64,000 nt of DNA. Origin: JAAXHB01 sp965214945. GTDB lineage: Bacteria > Actinomycetota > Acidimicrobiia > Acidimicrobiales > Aldehydirespiratoraceae. Both the position numbers and the translations under genes were made by a program. Below are positions 10,801 to 18,899 of the stretch, one piece after another; within the stretch, counting starts at the first letter, position 1; each line of letters opens with the position of its first letter. The notes under the pieces were generated by a model, which was not told where the DNA came from, made no database searches, and saw nothing but the letters and a program-made list of their open reading frames with translations. The stretch covers positions 868,001-932,000 of the forward strand of contig OZ244029.1 of NCBI GenBank assembly GCA_965214945.1, given 5' to 3'.

Positions 10801-11095
10801 TGCCCAACGGGCTCACGAGATCTATGCGGCATTTCGAGCCAATCTGCGAGAGTCGCTCGACGCGCTCCGTAAAGCCGAGGAAGAGGAGGCGGCCAAGCTC
10901 TTCACCGATGACCAGCAGCACCAGCGACGGCGCGACATCGATGCGATGGGGCGACGGCTTGAGGAAATAGACGACGAAGAGGCCCGTGAGATCGAGGCGA
11001 TCAGTGAGCGATACGCAGAGGTTAAGCCCCATACCACCGCTGCCGCAGTTGTCTTCGCGCTCACTCGTGCCGACGCTGCCGGATGGGGGAACTAA
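7874..11095 (+). CDS. drmD: DISARM DrmD, SNF2-family helicase
   Basis: 1073 aa SNF2-like helicase. Walker A DDVGLGKT is at about residues 153-160, DEAH at 271-274, and the C-terminal helicase half has ATDAAGEGIDL near 587 and a QRIGRIDRYGQ motif VI near 620. The charged C-terminus (about 940-1050) is predicted coiled coil. It is the first of five genes in the canonical class 1 DISARM order drmD-drmMI-drmA-drmB-drmC. I chose ATG 7874; a GTG at 7808 and an ATG at 7901 are alternatives and no ribosome site is strong. The 230 nt upstream contain no gene. The stop overlaps the drmMI start (TAATG). DISARM restricts incoming phage DNA and marks self by methylation (known for the family). Confidence 0.9.
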   Translation: MSVVEVRAPMPELPDPGQVVEVRGSTWAVADVRPQGLPRSPADEATAQLSHVVDLQSLDEDRFNEMLSVVWELEVGHTVTPAQGLPERISPEAFDDPDTLAGFIDAMRWGAVTSADPNRYQAPFWSGVNIEAYQMEPLRRALSAPRTNLLLADDVGLGKTIEAGLVIQELLLRHRARTAIVVCPPSLRLKWQDEMREKFGLEFVIVDSSLMAQVRRTHGLHANPFLMYPRVIVSMAWLPKIRAQRLLRDLFSQAGNPKTGKRFAFDILVVDEAHHVAPSSPSAGAGGRGYAVDTQRTVAVRHLADRCEHRLFLSATPHNGHPESFTALMEMIDPRRFSRGALLDSNALKDVAVRRLKRELTGKGFRRRSVESLTFTPADDEQEKFTILDAIVSKSAKLNGSKPGGDIVTMLLKKRFLSSPFAFGQTLSHYLSSRLGRGLSYDDYDDIFGEGQADEEEGLWEQDESERLHESKTSDPLSAAEPGQLDSLMEWGLSYESRPDSRLEALRSFLNEVCRPDGQHWSQERVVVFTEYAHTVDWLTRVLIQQGYGDVIAVIQGSTPPEDREYIRAQFTADPSKEPVRVLLATDAAGEGIDLQAHCHRLVNFDIPFNPSRLEQRIGRIDRYGQTRDPQVFHFVPTSDSSLYAAAADFMARIARKVANVEADLGSVNPVIGGEIHEHFAGRTPSIRKARAVDANEVINAALAGGIELNARLTQLEQGFDESRTEMHLEPGNLRRVVDTALRIDRQPPLISIPYDEGDPQGVRADEFAVRLLPDRGEQPGPLAFAAYEVPQVSRPWHATLKGLYTRLAPNIARPITFDQAVAEGRDDLVYVHLGHPLVQKAQRLLRSALWSTSSPLNRVTAVVVDDLPESFVAAVTRMVLVGRGGVRLHEEVFLAGVRLRGRRAMAEEKAEAALDQALDASRLTFAEDSVRSQLCVLWNTPDAPLRIRLEESMRARAARRHETVMEQLARRKAADAQRAHEIYAAFRANLRESLDALRKAEEEEAAKLFTDDQQHQRRRDIDAMGRRLEEIDDEEAREIEAISERYAEVKPHTTAAAVVFALTRADAAGWGN

Positions 11096-14000
11096 TGGCT
11101 GCTGCTAACCGCCGACGCATCCCTGCCACCAGCAACGTGTCGGAACTTCATCGACGGTGGCTGGAGCTGGTCGACATCGAAGGTCCTTTTCTGGCCATCC
11201 CGCCACTCAAGAGAGTTTGGCCCAACGGGATCCCCAACTTTCGGTCCACCCACCCAGACCGGTTTGAAGTACTCAACCACGCCCTCAAAGACTTCGAAGC
11301 GGCTTGGGAGTCCCTGGACCGAGCTGAGGACAGCAGTAGCACGCTTGACGCGTACCGAGTGGCACGCGACAAGTGGGTCGAGACCGTATTGCGTGACGTG
11401 GTTGGTTGGGCCGAGTCCCTCGAATGGGGGGCCATTCCGGGCGTCGAGGCGCAGTCGCCGAACCGGGCAGTGACCGTGACTGCGCAAGGAGCCATTGTTG
11501 GTGCCGACGGCACGAGAGCGTTGGTACACGTCACCGATGCGACGGAGTCGCTCCGCCAAACTCCGAACGATCTGTGGGCTGCGACACCAATAGATCGCCT
11601 CGATGCGCTTCTGCGAGAGAACGATGTCGAGATCGGCATCGTCACTGACGGTCGATGGTGGGGACTCGTGTACGCCGGTGAGGGCCGCATGACGGCCTCC
11701 GGAGTGGTCGACGCGCTGACCTGGGTCGAGGAACCCCGCACTCGCGATGCGTTCTTCACCCTCGCCGGGCGCCAGCACATCATCGGCGGAGATCCGACTG
11801 AGAGACTCCCGGTGCTGTTTGCCGAGTCCGTCGCCGCTGCCGAGGAGATTACCGAGGCGCTTGGTTCCCAGGTCCGCCGCGCGGTCGAGTTGCTCATCCA
11901 GTCGTTCTCCGAATCGGCCTCAGAAGCTCGTCGACTCGGCAAACCAGATCCGTTACCAGATCGAACCCACGACACCTACGAGGCTGCGGTCACCGTGATG
12001 ATGCGCGTGGTTTTCCTCCTCTTCGCTGAGGAGCGAGGTCTACTTCCCTCAGGCGAGCTGTTCGAACAGGGTTACGGCATCTCCAGAGAGCTAGACCGGC
12101 TCGACGCCGAGAGCACGCCCGGCGAGGAAGTGCTCGAAGCAACATCCCTGACCTGGCACCGGTTGCTAGCCACCAGCGGCGCGCTGTACAAGGGTGCGTC
12201 CCTTGAGAACCTGCGCATGCCCGCCTATGGAGGATCACTCTTTGACCCTGACCGGTTTGCCTTCCTCACCGCAATCACGGACGAAGGCACACTCGCCGTG
12301 GTGGTGTCAGATCGGGTGATGCTCCACGTCCTCCGGTCCGTCCAAGTGGCGACCGTGAGAGGCGAAGCTCGCCGTATCTCCTTTCGCGACATCGATGTCG
12401 AGCAGATCGGCTACATCTACGAAGGCCTCCTCGGATACACTTGCAAATCGGTTGATGAGACATATCTGGGCATTCTCGGAACGATGGGCGAGGAGCCTGA
12501 AATCCCGCTCGGGACCATCGAGCAGCTCGCTAGGGAGAACACGACGCCAGAGAAGCTGGCCGGTGCGATCCGCAAGTGGGTTAAGGAGAATCAGCCTTCA
12601 GCAAAGCCTGCAACCGCTGCCAAGATCGCCAAAGCCCTCCAGGCCGATGCCGACCCGTCAGTGGTCAGTGCGCTAGCCCAGACCGTTGCCGACAACTCAG
12701 AGCTTCTCAATCGCATCGCGCCCTGGCTAGGCCTGATCCGTCGCGATCTGCGAGGCCACCCCTTCGTCTTACGGGGGGGGGGGGGTCTCCTGGTCGCAGA
12801 GACCCCGTCACGGAGGAATGCAGGGGCGCATTACACCCCGAAGTCGCTGGCTGAAGAGGTCGTTTTCCACACGCTCGAGCCTCTCTGCTACTCGCCTGGT
12901 CCGCACCAGACGAGCGACGAAGCGTCATGGCAGCTCCGGAGTTCTGACGAGCTGCTCAATCTCAAGGTCGCCGACATCGCTTGTGGCTCTGGCGCCTTCC
13001 TTGTGGCCGCAACTCGCTACTTGGCAGATCGAGTTGTCGAAGCCTGGATCAGTGAGGAACCGGCCAACGCTCAGCGGATGGATCTCCATACGCGGGCCAA
13101 GCGTCAGGTCGTCGCGAATTGCCTCTATGGAGCTGACATCAACGACATGGCCGTCGAGATGTGCAAGCTCTCCCTCTGGCTCGTCTCCCTCGATCGCGAT
13201 CTGCCCTTCTCCTTCGTCGACGACAAAATCTTCCTAGGCAACTCGCTCTTGGGGCTCACCAGCCTCGATCAGCTTCGGAAGCTTCACATTGATCCGACGC
13301 GAGTCCCTATGGACCGCAGGTTCGACATCTTTGACGTCGATGTCGATGAGATCATTCACAAAGCTGTCAGTCTTCGAGAGCATCTATTGGGCGAGATTGA
13401 CGACAACGACCCGGCGCGGAGCAGCGCGACTAAGCGCCGCCAGCATAATGAGTCGAAGAGTGTTACCTCCCCACTCCGCCAGATAGCGGATGGCATCATT
13501 GCTGCGGGTCTCCCTCTAGGCGGCAAGCCCGGTAGGGAACTTGACGCAGCCTATGTAAGCCTCCGGTGCGCCGTTAGGAATGCCTATCCTGATGATGACA
13601 CTCACAAGGATGCAAGAGAGTTGGAGGCTCTGATTGTGAGAGGTCTTACTCCGGCTGTCAAGACCGACTTCAAGCGATGGCAACCGCTCCATTGGCCAAT
13701 CGAGGCCCCCGACGTGATCGTTGATCGCAGTGGCTTCGATGCAATTATCGGCAATCCTCCATTCCTGGGGGGCCAGAAACTCAGCGGGGCAATGGGCAGT
13801 GAGATCAGGGACTGGTTCGTTCACGTGCTGGCGAATGGAAAACGAGGTAGCGCCGACTTAGTTGCCTACTTCTTCCTTCGGATACTTGGTCTTCTCGCAG
13901 ACAATGGCACCATTGGGCTAATCGCGACCAACACCATTGCTCAGGGGGTCACGAGGCAAGTTGGCCTTGACCAGATTGTGGATCAGGGATTGACCATCAT

Positions 14001-15168
14001 GCGTTCGATCCAGAGCAGGCCATGGCCGGCAACAAGCGCGAGCCTGGAGTTCGCCGCGGTCTGGGGTACCCAAAGCTCTGTTCTTTCAAGTGGGCTCCGC
14101 GTCAGTGACGGCGTACCGGTTGCCAAGATCTCGACATTCCTTGAGCCTGCAGGTCGGATTGAACAGGGGCCCGAGAAGCTTGTTCAGAACAAGAATGTTG
14201 TGTTCCAAGGATGCATCGTTTTGGGCAGCGGATTTATTGTCGATCCGGAGGAGGCTATGGGATGGATCCAGAACGATCCATCCAACAAGGAAGTTCTCTT
14301 TCCTTACCTCAGCGGCGATGATCTTAATTCCCGGCCCAACTGCTCTGCATCTCGCTGGGTCATAGACTTTGCTGAAAGGACGGAGGAAGCGGCGCGCAAG
14401 TATGAAGGGCCGTTCAATAGAGTGGCTGAGACCGTCCTGCCTGAGCGCAAAGGCAAGAACGATTCTGGAGCTCGGAAGTATTGGTGGCGCTTTCTTCGGC
14501 CACGACCAGCCCTCCGCTCGGCGATCGACGGACTCAATGAAGTCATCGTCATTGCAGGTGTCAGCAAGACGGTCATGCCCGGAAGAGTGAATACTGGGAC
14601 GGTCTTCCCCCACCACCTTGTAGTGTTCGCATCTGAGTCATATTCGTTGCAGGCCTGCTTGTCGTCAAGCATCCACCAGATGTGGGCAATCATGTATGGG
14701 TCGACGATGGGATCCGGTCCGAGATACACCCCGGAACGCTGCTTCAAGCCCTTTCCATTGCCACCCGAGTCGGAAGCGTTGGCATCTATGGGAAGGATTC
14801 TTCATGGGGAGCGACGTGAGATCATGTTGCGCCGCCAATTGGGACTCACCGGTCTCTATAACTTGGTCAACAGTCCTGAGATCGGTGCCGAAGCTGACCC
14901 CGATGTTGCCCGAATGCGCCAGATCCACATCGAGCTTGATGAGGTTGTGATGGATGCCTACGGGTGGCCAGATGTCGCACTCGATCATGGCCATCACACG
15001 TATCGGCAGATGGAGCGGTGGACTGTCAGTCCGACTGCCCGGGTCGAGATACTCGACCGTCTCCTGGAGGAGAATCACCGTCGGGCTTCTAAGGAGTCGC
15101 CGAAGCCCAGAGCGATGAGCCACCACTCCAAGAAGGGTCGGAATGTAACAGAAGAGCTTTTCTCATGA
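11095..15168 (+). CDS. drmMI: DISARM DrmMI, N6-adenine DNA methyltransferase
   Basis: 1357 aa. The methyltransferase core shows motif I IACGSGAFL near residue 627 and the adenine-specific NPPF motif (IIGNPPFLGG) near 885, followed by a target-recognition region and a C-terminal region. This size and motif order fit the class 1 DISARM methylase (PF13659-type). The start at ATG 11095 overlaps the drmD stop; an in-frame ATG at 11083 is less likely. A run of 13 G (12773-12785) lies inside the coding sequence just before the catalytic domain, encoding four glycines where relatives carry a short loop. A change of one or two G would truncate the enzyme before motif I. The gene is in frame as given. 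Confidence 0.9.
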   Translation: MAAANRRRIPATSNVSELHRRWLELVDIEGPFLAIPPLKRVWPNGIPNFRSTHPDRFEVLNHALKDFEAAWESLDRAEDSSSTLDAYRVARDKWVETVLRDVVGWAESLEWGAIPGVEAQSPNRAVTVTAQGAIVGADGTRALVHVTDATESLRQTPNDLWAATPIDRLDALLRENDVEIGIVTDGRWWGLVYAGEGRMTASGVVDALTWVEEPRTRDAFFTLAGRQHIIGGDPTERLPVLFAESVAAAEEITEALGSQVRRAVELLIQSFSESASEARRLGKPDPLPDRTHDTYEAAVTVMMRVVFLLFAEERGLLPSGELFEQGYGISRELDRLDAESTPGEEVLEATSLTWHRLLATSGALYKGASLENLRMPAYGGSLFDPDRFAFLTAITDEGTLAVVVSDRVMLHVLRSVQVATVRGEARRISFRDIDVEQIGYIYEGLLGYTCKSVDETYLGILGTMGEEPEIPLGTIEQLARENTTPEKLAGAIRKWVKENQPSAKPATAAKIAKALQADADPSVVSALAQTVADNSELLNRIAPWLGLIRRDLRGHPFVLRGGGGLLVAETPSRRNAGAHYTPKSLAEEVVFHTLEPLCYSPGPHQTSDEASWQLRSSDELLNLKVADIACGSGAFLVAATRYLADRVVEAWISEEPANAQRMDLHTRAKRQVVANCLYGADINDMAVEMCKLSLWLVSLDRDLPFSFVDDKIFLGNSLLGLTSLDQLRKLHIDPTRVPMDRRFDIFDVDVDEIIHKAVSLREHLLGEIDDNDPARSSATKRRQHNESKSVTSPLRQIADGIIAAGLPLGGKPGRELDAAYVSLRCAVRNAYPDDDTHKDARELEALIVRGLTPAVKTDFKRWQPLHWPIEAPDVIVDRSGFDAIIGNPPFLGGQKLSGAMGSEIRDWFVHVLANGKRGSADLVAYFFLRILGLLADNGTIGLIATNTIAQGVTRQVGLDQIVDQGLTIMRSIQSRPWPATSASLEFAAVWGTQSSVLSSGLRVSDGVPVAKISTFLEPAGRIEQGPEKLVQNKNVVFQGCIVLGSGFIVDPEEAMGWIQNDPSNKEVLFPYLSGDDLNSRPNCSASRWVIDFAERTEEAARKYEGPFNRVAETVLPERKGKNDSGARKYWWRFLRPRPALRSAIDGLNEVIVIAGVSKTVMPGRVNTGTVFPHHLVVFASESYSLQACLSSSIHQMWAIMYGSTMGSGPRYTPERCFKPFPLPPESEALASMGRILHGERREIMLRRQLGLTGLYNLVNSPEIGAEADPDVARMRQIHIELDEVVMDAYGWPDVALDHGHHTYRQMERWTVSPTARVEILDRLLEENHRRASKESPKPRAMSHHSKKGRNVTEELFS
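12773..12785 (+). repeat. Poly-G tract (13 G) inside drmMI
   Basis: Thirteen consecutive G in the coding strand, about codons 560-564 of drmMI. Long G runs are unstable and are the classic basis of phase variation in methylase genes of other bacteria. Here the frame is intact at 13. Confidence 0.9.
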
Positions 15169-18100
15169 CTGATGCGTCTGCTTCGGTGGGTTCTCAGACC
15201 AGTTACGACTTGCGATTCGAGTTAGACGGTTCGTCCTTCGCTGTGCGAGAGAATCTTGTCGACATCCTGGAACGCGAGCTGCTAGGGCCGATTCACGGAT
15301 CAGAGGAGGTGCTTCCTATCAGCCCTCGGTCCCAATACCTGGTTGGTCACGTTGCTCCGGTGAAGCTCACCTCCGACGCAGCCAGTGAGGCGGTTGATTC
15401 TGGCTCAGAGGATCGCGGCGAGCTGATCGAGGTTCGTCTGGACACAACCGCGTTGGCCGAAGTTCCCGGTGTGCCAGCGTTTGCAGCTGATGACCAGAAA
15501 GCCGAGACCGAGGACGATGATGCCGAGGACCGCGCACCGAAGCAAGGCCTCATGATCCCGGCGTCGATGGGAATGCGCTTCCAGGTTCCCGCCGATTTGG
15601 AGTCGTTCACGGTATCGGCCTCATGGGGAACGTACGAGACCATTGAGACGGATCAGGTGACCAAGTCGGGACGTCCTGTTCGCCATTACAAGCGGATCCC
15701 GGTGGAGGAAGCGAGGTTAATTAGGTTGGCGGATCTGGTTGCTGGCAGAACGAAGATCGTGGAGCTTCAGGATTCTGTTTGCCTTCGCCTTGACCGTTAT
15801 GACGACAAGATACACGATCGGGTGCTAGTCGAGATCGCCCTGTGCAACGATCGCGAGACCCCGGACTCCATCCCGATAAGCATGTGGATGTTTCAGACCA
15901 AGCTCCGGGTAGACGCTGGCGGGGCGGAAGTGTTTTTGCCGGTGCGTGACGTGCTCGAACAGGACTGGCCAGAGCCCGACGACGAGGTGCAACAGCTCGA
16001 CCTCCAATATCGAGACCGTCTGGAGTATGCGGTTGGGCGCACCTGCTCCGTGGACTGGGAGGTGCGCCAAGGATCGCGGCGGGCGACCGAAGTGTCGACG
16101 ACCTGGCTCCCGATAGCTGAGACACCGCAGACGCGGGCTCCGGACCGTGACAGGTCCATGTTGTCGATGGACGAGCTCGCCACCGTCACGCCGGCCAAGT
16201 TGCGCACCGGCCTAAGACCGCTGGTGGACGGCTATTGTGAATGGCTCGATCAACAGGAATCGAGAGCTAAGAAGCTGCCCGAGCACTGGCACGAGACCTG
16301 TGAGCAGGTCCTTTTGGAAGCTCGTCAGGCTCACCAACGTCTTGCCGACGGGTTGGAGCACGTTGCGACCGAGCCCGAAGCGCTGCGTTGCTTCCGATTC
16401 ATGAACCGGGTGATGCGTGACCAACGGATCGCTTCGCAAGTTGCCGAAGAGCGAGCGTCGGACTCATCGGTCACGATCGAGCAGGCCAGGCAAAGGGTGG
16501 ACGCGCTGAGTGCCGGCGTGGCTTCGTGGCGCCCTTTCCAGTTGGCCTTCATTCTCATGCAACTCGAAGCGCTCACCGAGCCCACGACCGCCATCCGCAG
16601 CGCAGAGCATCAGGCCCGAGTCGAGTTGCTGTTCTTTCCGACGGGAGGCGGCAAAACCGAGGCCTACCTGGGTCTCGCTGCCTATGCCTTCGCGACCCGC
16701 CGCCGGCAGGGAGTTGTCGAGTCGGCCGAGGGACCGCTGGACGGAGGCCTTGGTGTTGCGGTGCTGATGCGCTACACGCTGCGGCTGCTGACTGCGCAGC
16801 AGTTTCAGCGGGCAACGGCGCTTGTGTGCGCAGCAGAGCTAGCTCGCCGCGAGGACGAAGCGACCTGGGGCACAGAGCCATTCCGCATCGGTCTGTGGGT
16901 CGGGACCGATGTGAGCCCTAAGTGGTTCGAGGAAGCAGACAAGCAGCTCACCAGGGCCAACGAGTACGGCTCGCATCGCTTGACTGTCCTGCAGATTCAG
17001 CGCTGCCCGTGGTGCGGAACCCCGATCGCGGCAGCCCAGATCAAGGCCGACGCCACGCAGCGGCGGGTGTTCGTGTACTGCGGAGACGAGCTCGCCCGAT
17101 GCCCGTTCGCCAAGGGCGGGGCCGTCGACGAGGGCCTGCCGGTGCTCACTGTCGACGAGGAGATATACCGTCTCGCTCCCGCGTTCGTCATCGCGACGGT
17201 GGACAAGTTCGCCCGCTTGGCCCGCGAGGGTGCAGCAGCGTCCCTGTTCGGCTATGTCGCCCGCCGCTGCGGTCGCCACGGCTACGTCCATCAGGACTAT
17301 GCTGGGTGCAGCATCAGCAGAGCGCACCCGGCGGTCAAGGACGGTGATCGCATCGTCCATCCGCAGGCCACTGTGCGGCCTGTGGGGCGACTGCGGCCGC
17401 CGGACCTCATCATCCAGGACGAGCTGCACCTCATCACCGGTGCGCTCGGCACGTCAGTCGGCCTGTTCGAGGTCGCGGTCGAGACTCTCGCCTCGTGGGA
17501 GACCGCCGACGGCAAGCCTGTGCGACCGATGATCGTCGCCTCGACGGCAACGGTGCGCAATGCCCACGAGCAGGTGCGAGGCCTCTATGGGCGCCAAGTC
17601 CAGATCTTCCCGCCCCAGGTGCTCGATGCTGCCGACACCTACTTCTCCCAAGAGGTGCCGATCGACCGCGCCAACCCTGGGCGCCGCTATCTGGGCGTCA
17701 GCGCTCAAGGAGTCCGCCTTTCGAGCGCCGAGATCCGCGTGGCCGAGGTCTTGCTCTCCGCGGGGCAACTGCTCTTCGACGAAGCCGGCGAGGCAGCCGA
17801 CCCGTACATGACGCTGGTCGGGTACTTCAACGCAACCCGGGAGCTGGCGGGCATGGCCCGCTACATGGCTGATGACGTCGCCAACCGAGTCGGCAACCCG
17901 CGTATGGGCTCCGGCTTTCCCCGCAGGTACGGCACCGGCTTTGGAAGTTTGTCCATCGCGGAGCTCACCTCACGCATCGCTTCCGCCGAGATCGGCCGCA
18001 CCCTCGACCGACTCGGGCTCGAGTTCGATCCCGACTTCGACGCTACCCAGCAACGCCTGGACCGCATCAAAGCCGCAAACGCCGGCAAGAAGCGGCCCAT

Positions 18101-18899
18101 CCGCACGAACATCCCCTTCGACGTGGTGCTGGCAACCTCGATGCTCGGGGTCGGCGTCGACGTCCAGCGGCTCGGCCTCATGCTGGTGGTCGGCCAGCCG
18201 AAGAACACCGCCGAGTACATCCAGGCGTCCTCCCGCGTGGGACGCGAAGCATCCGGTCGCCCCGGCCTTGTGGTGGCGCTGGGCAACTGGGCGCGGCCGC
18301 GAGACCTTGCGCACTTCGAGCAGTTCCGGCACTACCACGAGACGTTCTACGCCCAGGTCGAGGCTCAGTCGGTCACACCGTTCTCGACGACCTCGCTCGA
18401 TCGGGGCCTTGATGGCCTGCTCGTGAGCGTCGCTCGCGTGGTGCAAGCGACCGAGGCCAAGGGTCTGTCGCCCGAGCAGGACGCCTGGCGGATCCGCGAC
18501 CAGCGGGCCTCAATCGACGCCATCTGCGATCGGCTCAGGAAGCGGATCGCCGTGGCGGCCCGAGACGACGCCGCCTCCAACCATGCCGGCGATGTGCTCG
18601 TCAACCGCATCGATCGATGGAACGAGCGCGCCAAGCGAGCAACGGAGATGAACAAGACTCTGGTGTACGAACGGATCGGGCAGGGAGAGGAGTTCCTCCC
18701 TCTGATCATCAGCCCCGAGAACGCCAAGGCCAGCGCCGGCGATTCCCTCCAAGCCCCGTTCGTGATCGCGAACTCCATGCGCGAAGTGCAGCCTGAGATC
18801 AATGTGCTCGTCAGCCCCCTAGCGGAGCGGCTGTTCATGCTGAGGCCTGATGGCGCGCCCGAGTGGACCCTCCCGGTTGGAGAGGACGACGATGACTGA
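15165..18899 (+). CDS. drmA: DISARM DrmA, SF2 helicase
   Basis: 1244 aa, starting with an ATGA overlap at the drmMI stop. The N-terminal 450 residues are the DrmA-specific region. The helicase core follows: FPTGGGKTEAYL near residue 490, QDELHLI near 750, and the second RecA half with LGVGVDVQRLGLM and SSRVGRE near 990-1030. A cysteine motif (CPWCGTPI, then CPFAKGG) between the two halves suggests a zinc site. With drmB it forms the core complex found in all DISARM classes (known); it loads on DNA and is needed for restriction of phage DNA. Confidence 0.92.
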   Translation: MTDASASVGSQTSYDLRFELDGSSFAVRENLVDILERELLGPIHGSEEVLPISPRSQYLVGHVAPVKLTSDAASEAVDSGSEDRGELIEVRLDTTALAEVPGVPAFAADDQKAETEDDDAEDRAPKQGLMIPASMGMRFQVPADLESFTVSASWGTYETIETDQVTKSGRPVRHYKRIPVEEARLIRLADLVAGRTKIVELQDSVCLRLDRYDDKIHDRVLVEIALCNDRETPDSIPISMWMFQTKLRVDAGGAEVFLPVRDVLEQDWPEPDDEVQQLDLQYRDRLEYAVGRTCSVDWEVRQGSRRATEVSTTWLPIAETPQTRAPDRDRSMLSMDELATVTPAKLRTGLRPLVDGYCEWLDQQESRAKKLPEHWHETCEQVLLEARQAHQRLADGLEHVATEPEALRCFRFMNRVMRDQRIASQVAEERASDSSVTIEQARQRVDALSAGVASWRPFQLAFILMQLEALTEPTTAIRSAEHQARVELLFFPTGGGKTEAYLGLAAYAFATRRRQGVVESAEGPLDGGLGVAVLMRYTLRLLTAQQFQRATALVCAAELARREDEATWGTEPFRIGLWVGTDVSPKWFEEADKQLTRANEYGSHRLTVLQIQRCPWCGTPIAAAQIKADATQRRVFVYCGDELARCPFAKGGAVDEGLPVLTVDEEIYRLAPAFVIATVDKFARLAREGAAASLFGYVARRCGRHGYVHQDYAGCSISRAHPAVKDGDRIVHPQATVRPVGRLRPPDLIIQDELHLITGALGTSVGLFEVAVETLASWETADGKPVRPMIVASTATVRNAHEQVRGLYGRQVQIFPPQVLDAADTYFSQEVPIDRANPGRRYLGVSAQGVRLSSAEIRVAEVLLSAGQLLFDEAGEAADPYMTLVGYFNATRELAGMARYMADDVANRVGNPRMGSGFPRRYGTGFGSLSIAELTSRIASAEIGRTLDRLGLEFDPDFDATQQRLDRIKAANAGKKRPIRTNIPFDVVLATSMLGVGVDVQRLGLMLVVGQPKNTAEYIQASSRVGREASGRPGLVVALGNWARPRDLAHFEQFRHYHETFYAQVEAQSVTPFSTTSLDRGLDGLLVSVARVVQATEAKGLSPEQDAWRIRDQRASIDAICDRLRKRIAVAARDDAASNHAGDVLVNRIDRWNERAKRATEMNKTLVYERIGQGEEFLPLIISPENAKASAGDSLQAPFVIANSMREVQPEINVLVSPLAERLFMLRPDGAPEWTLPVGEDDDD

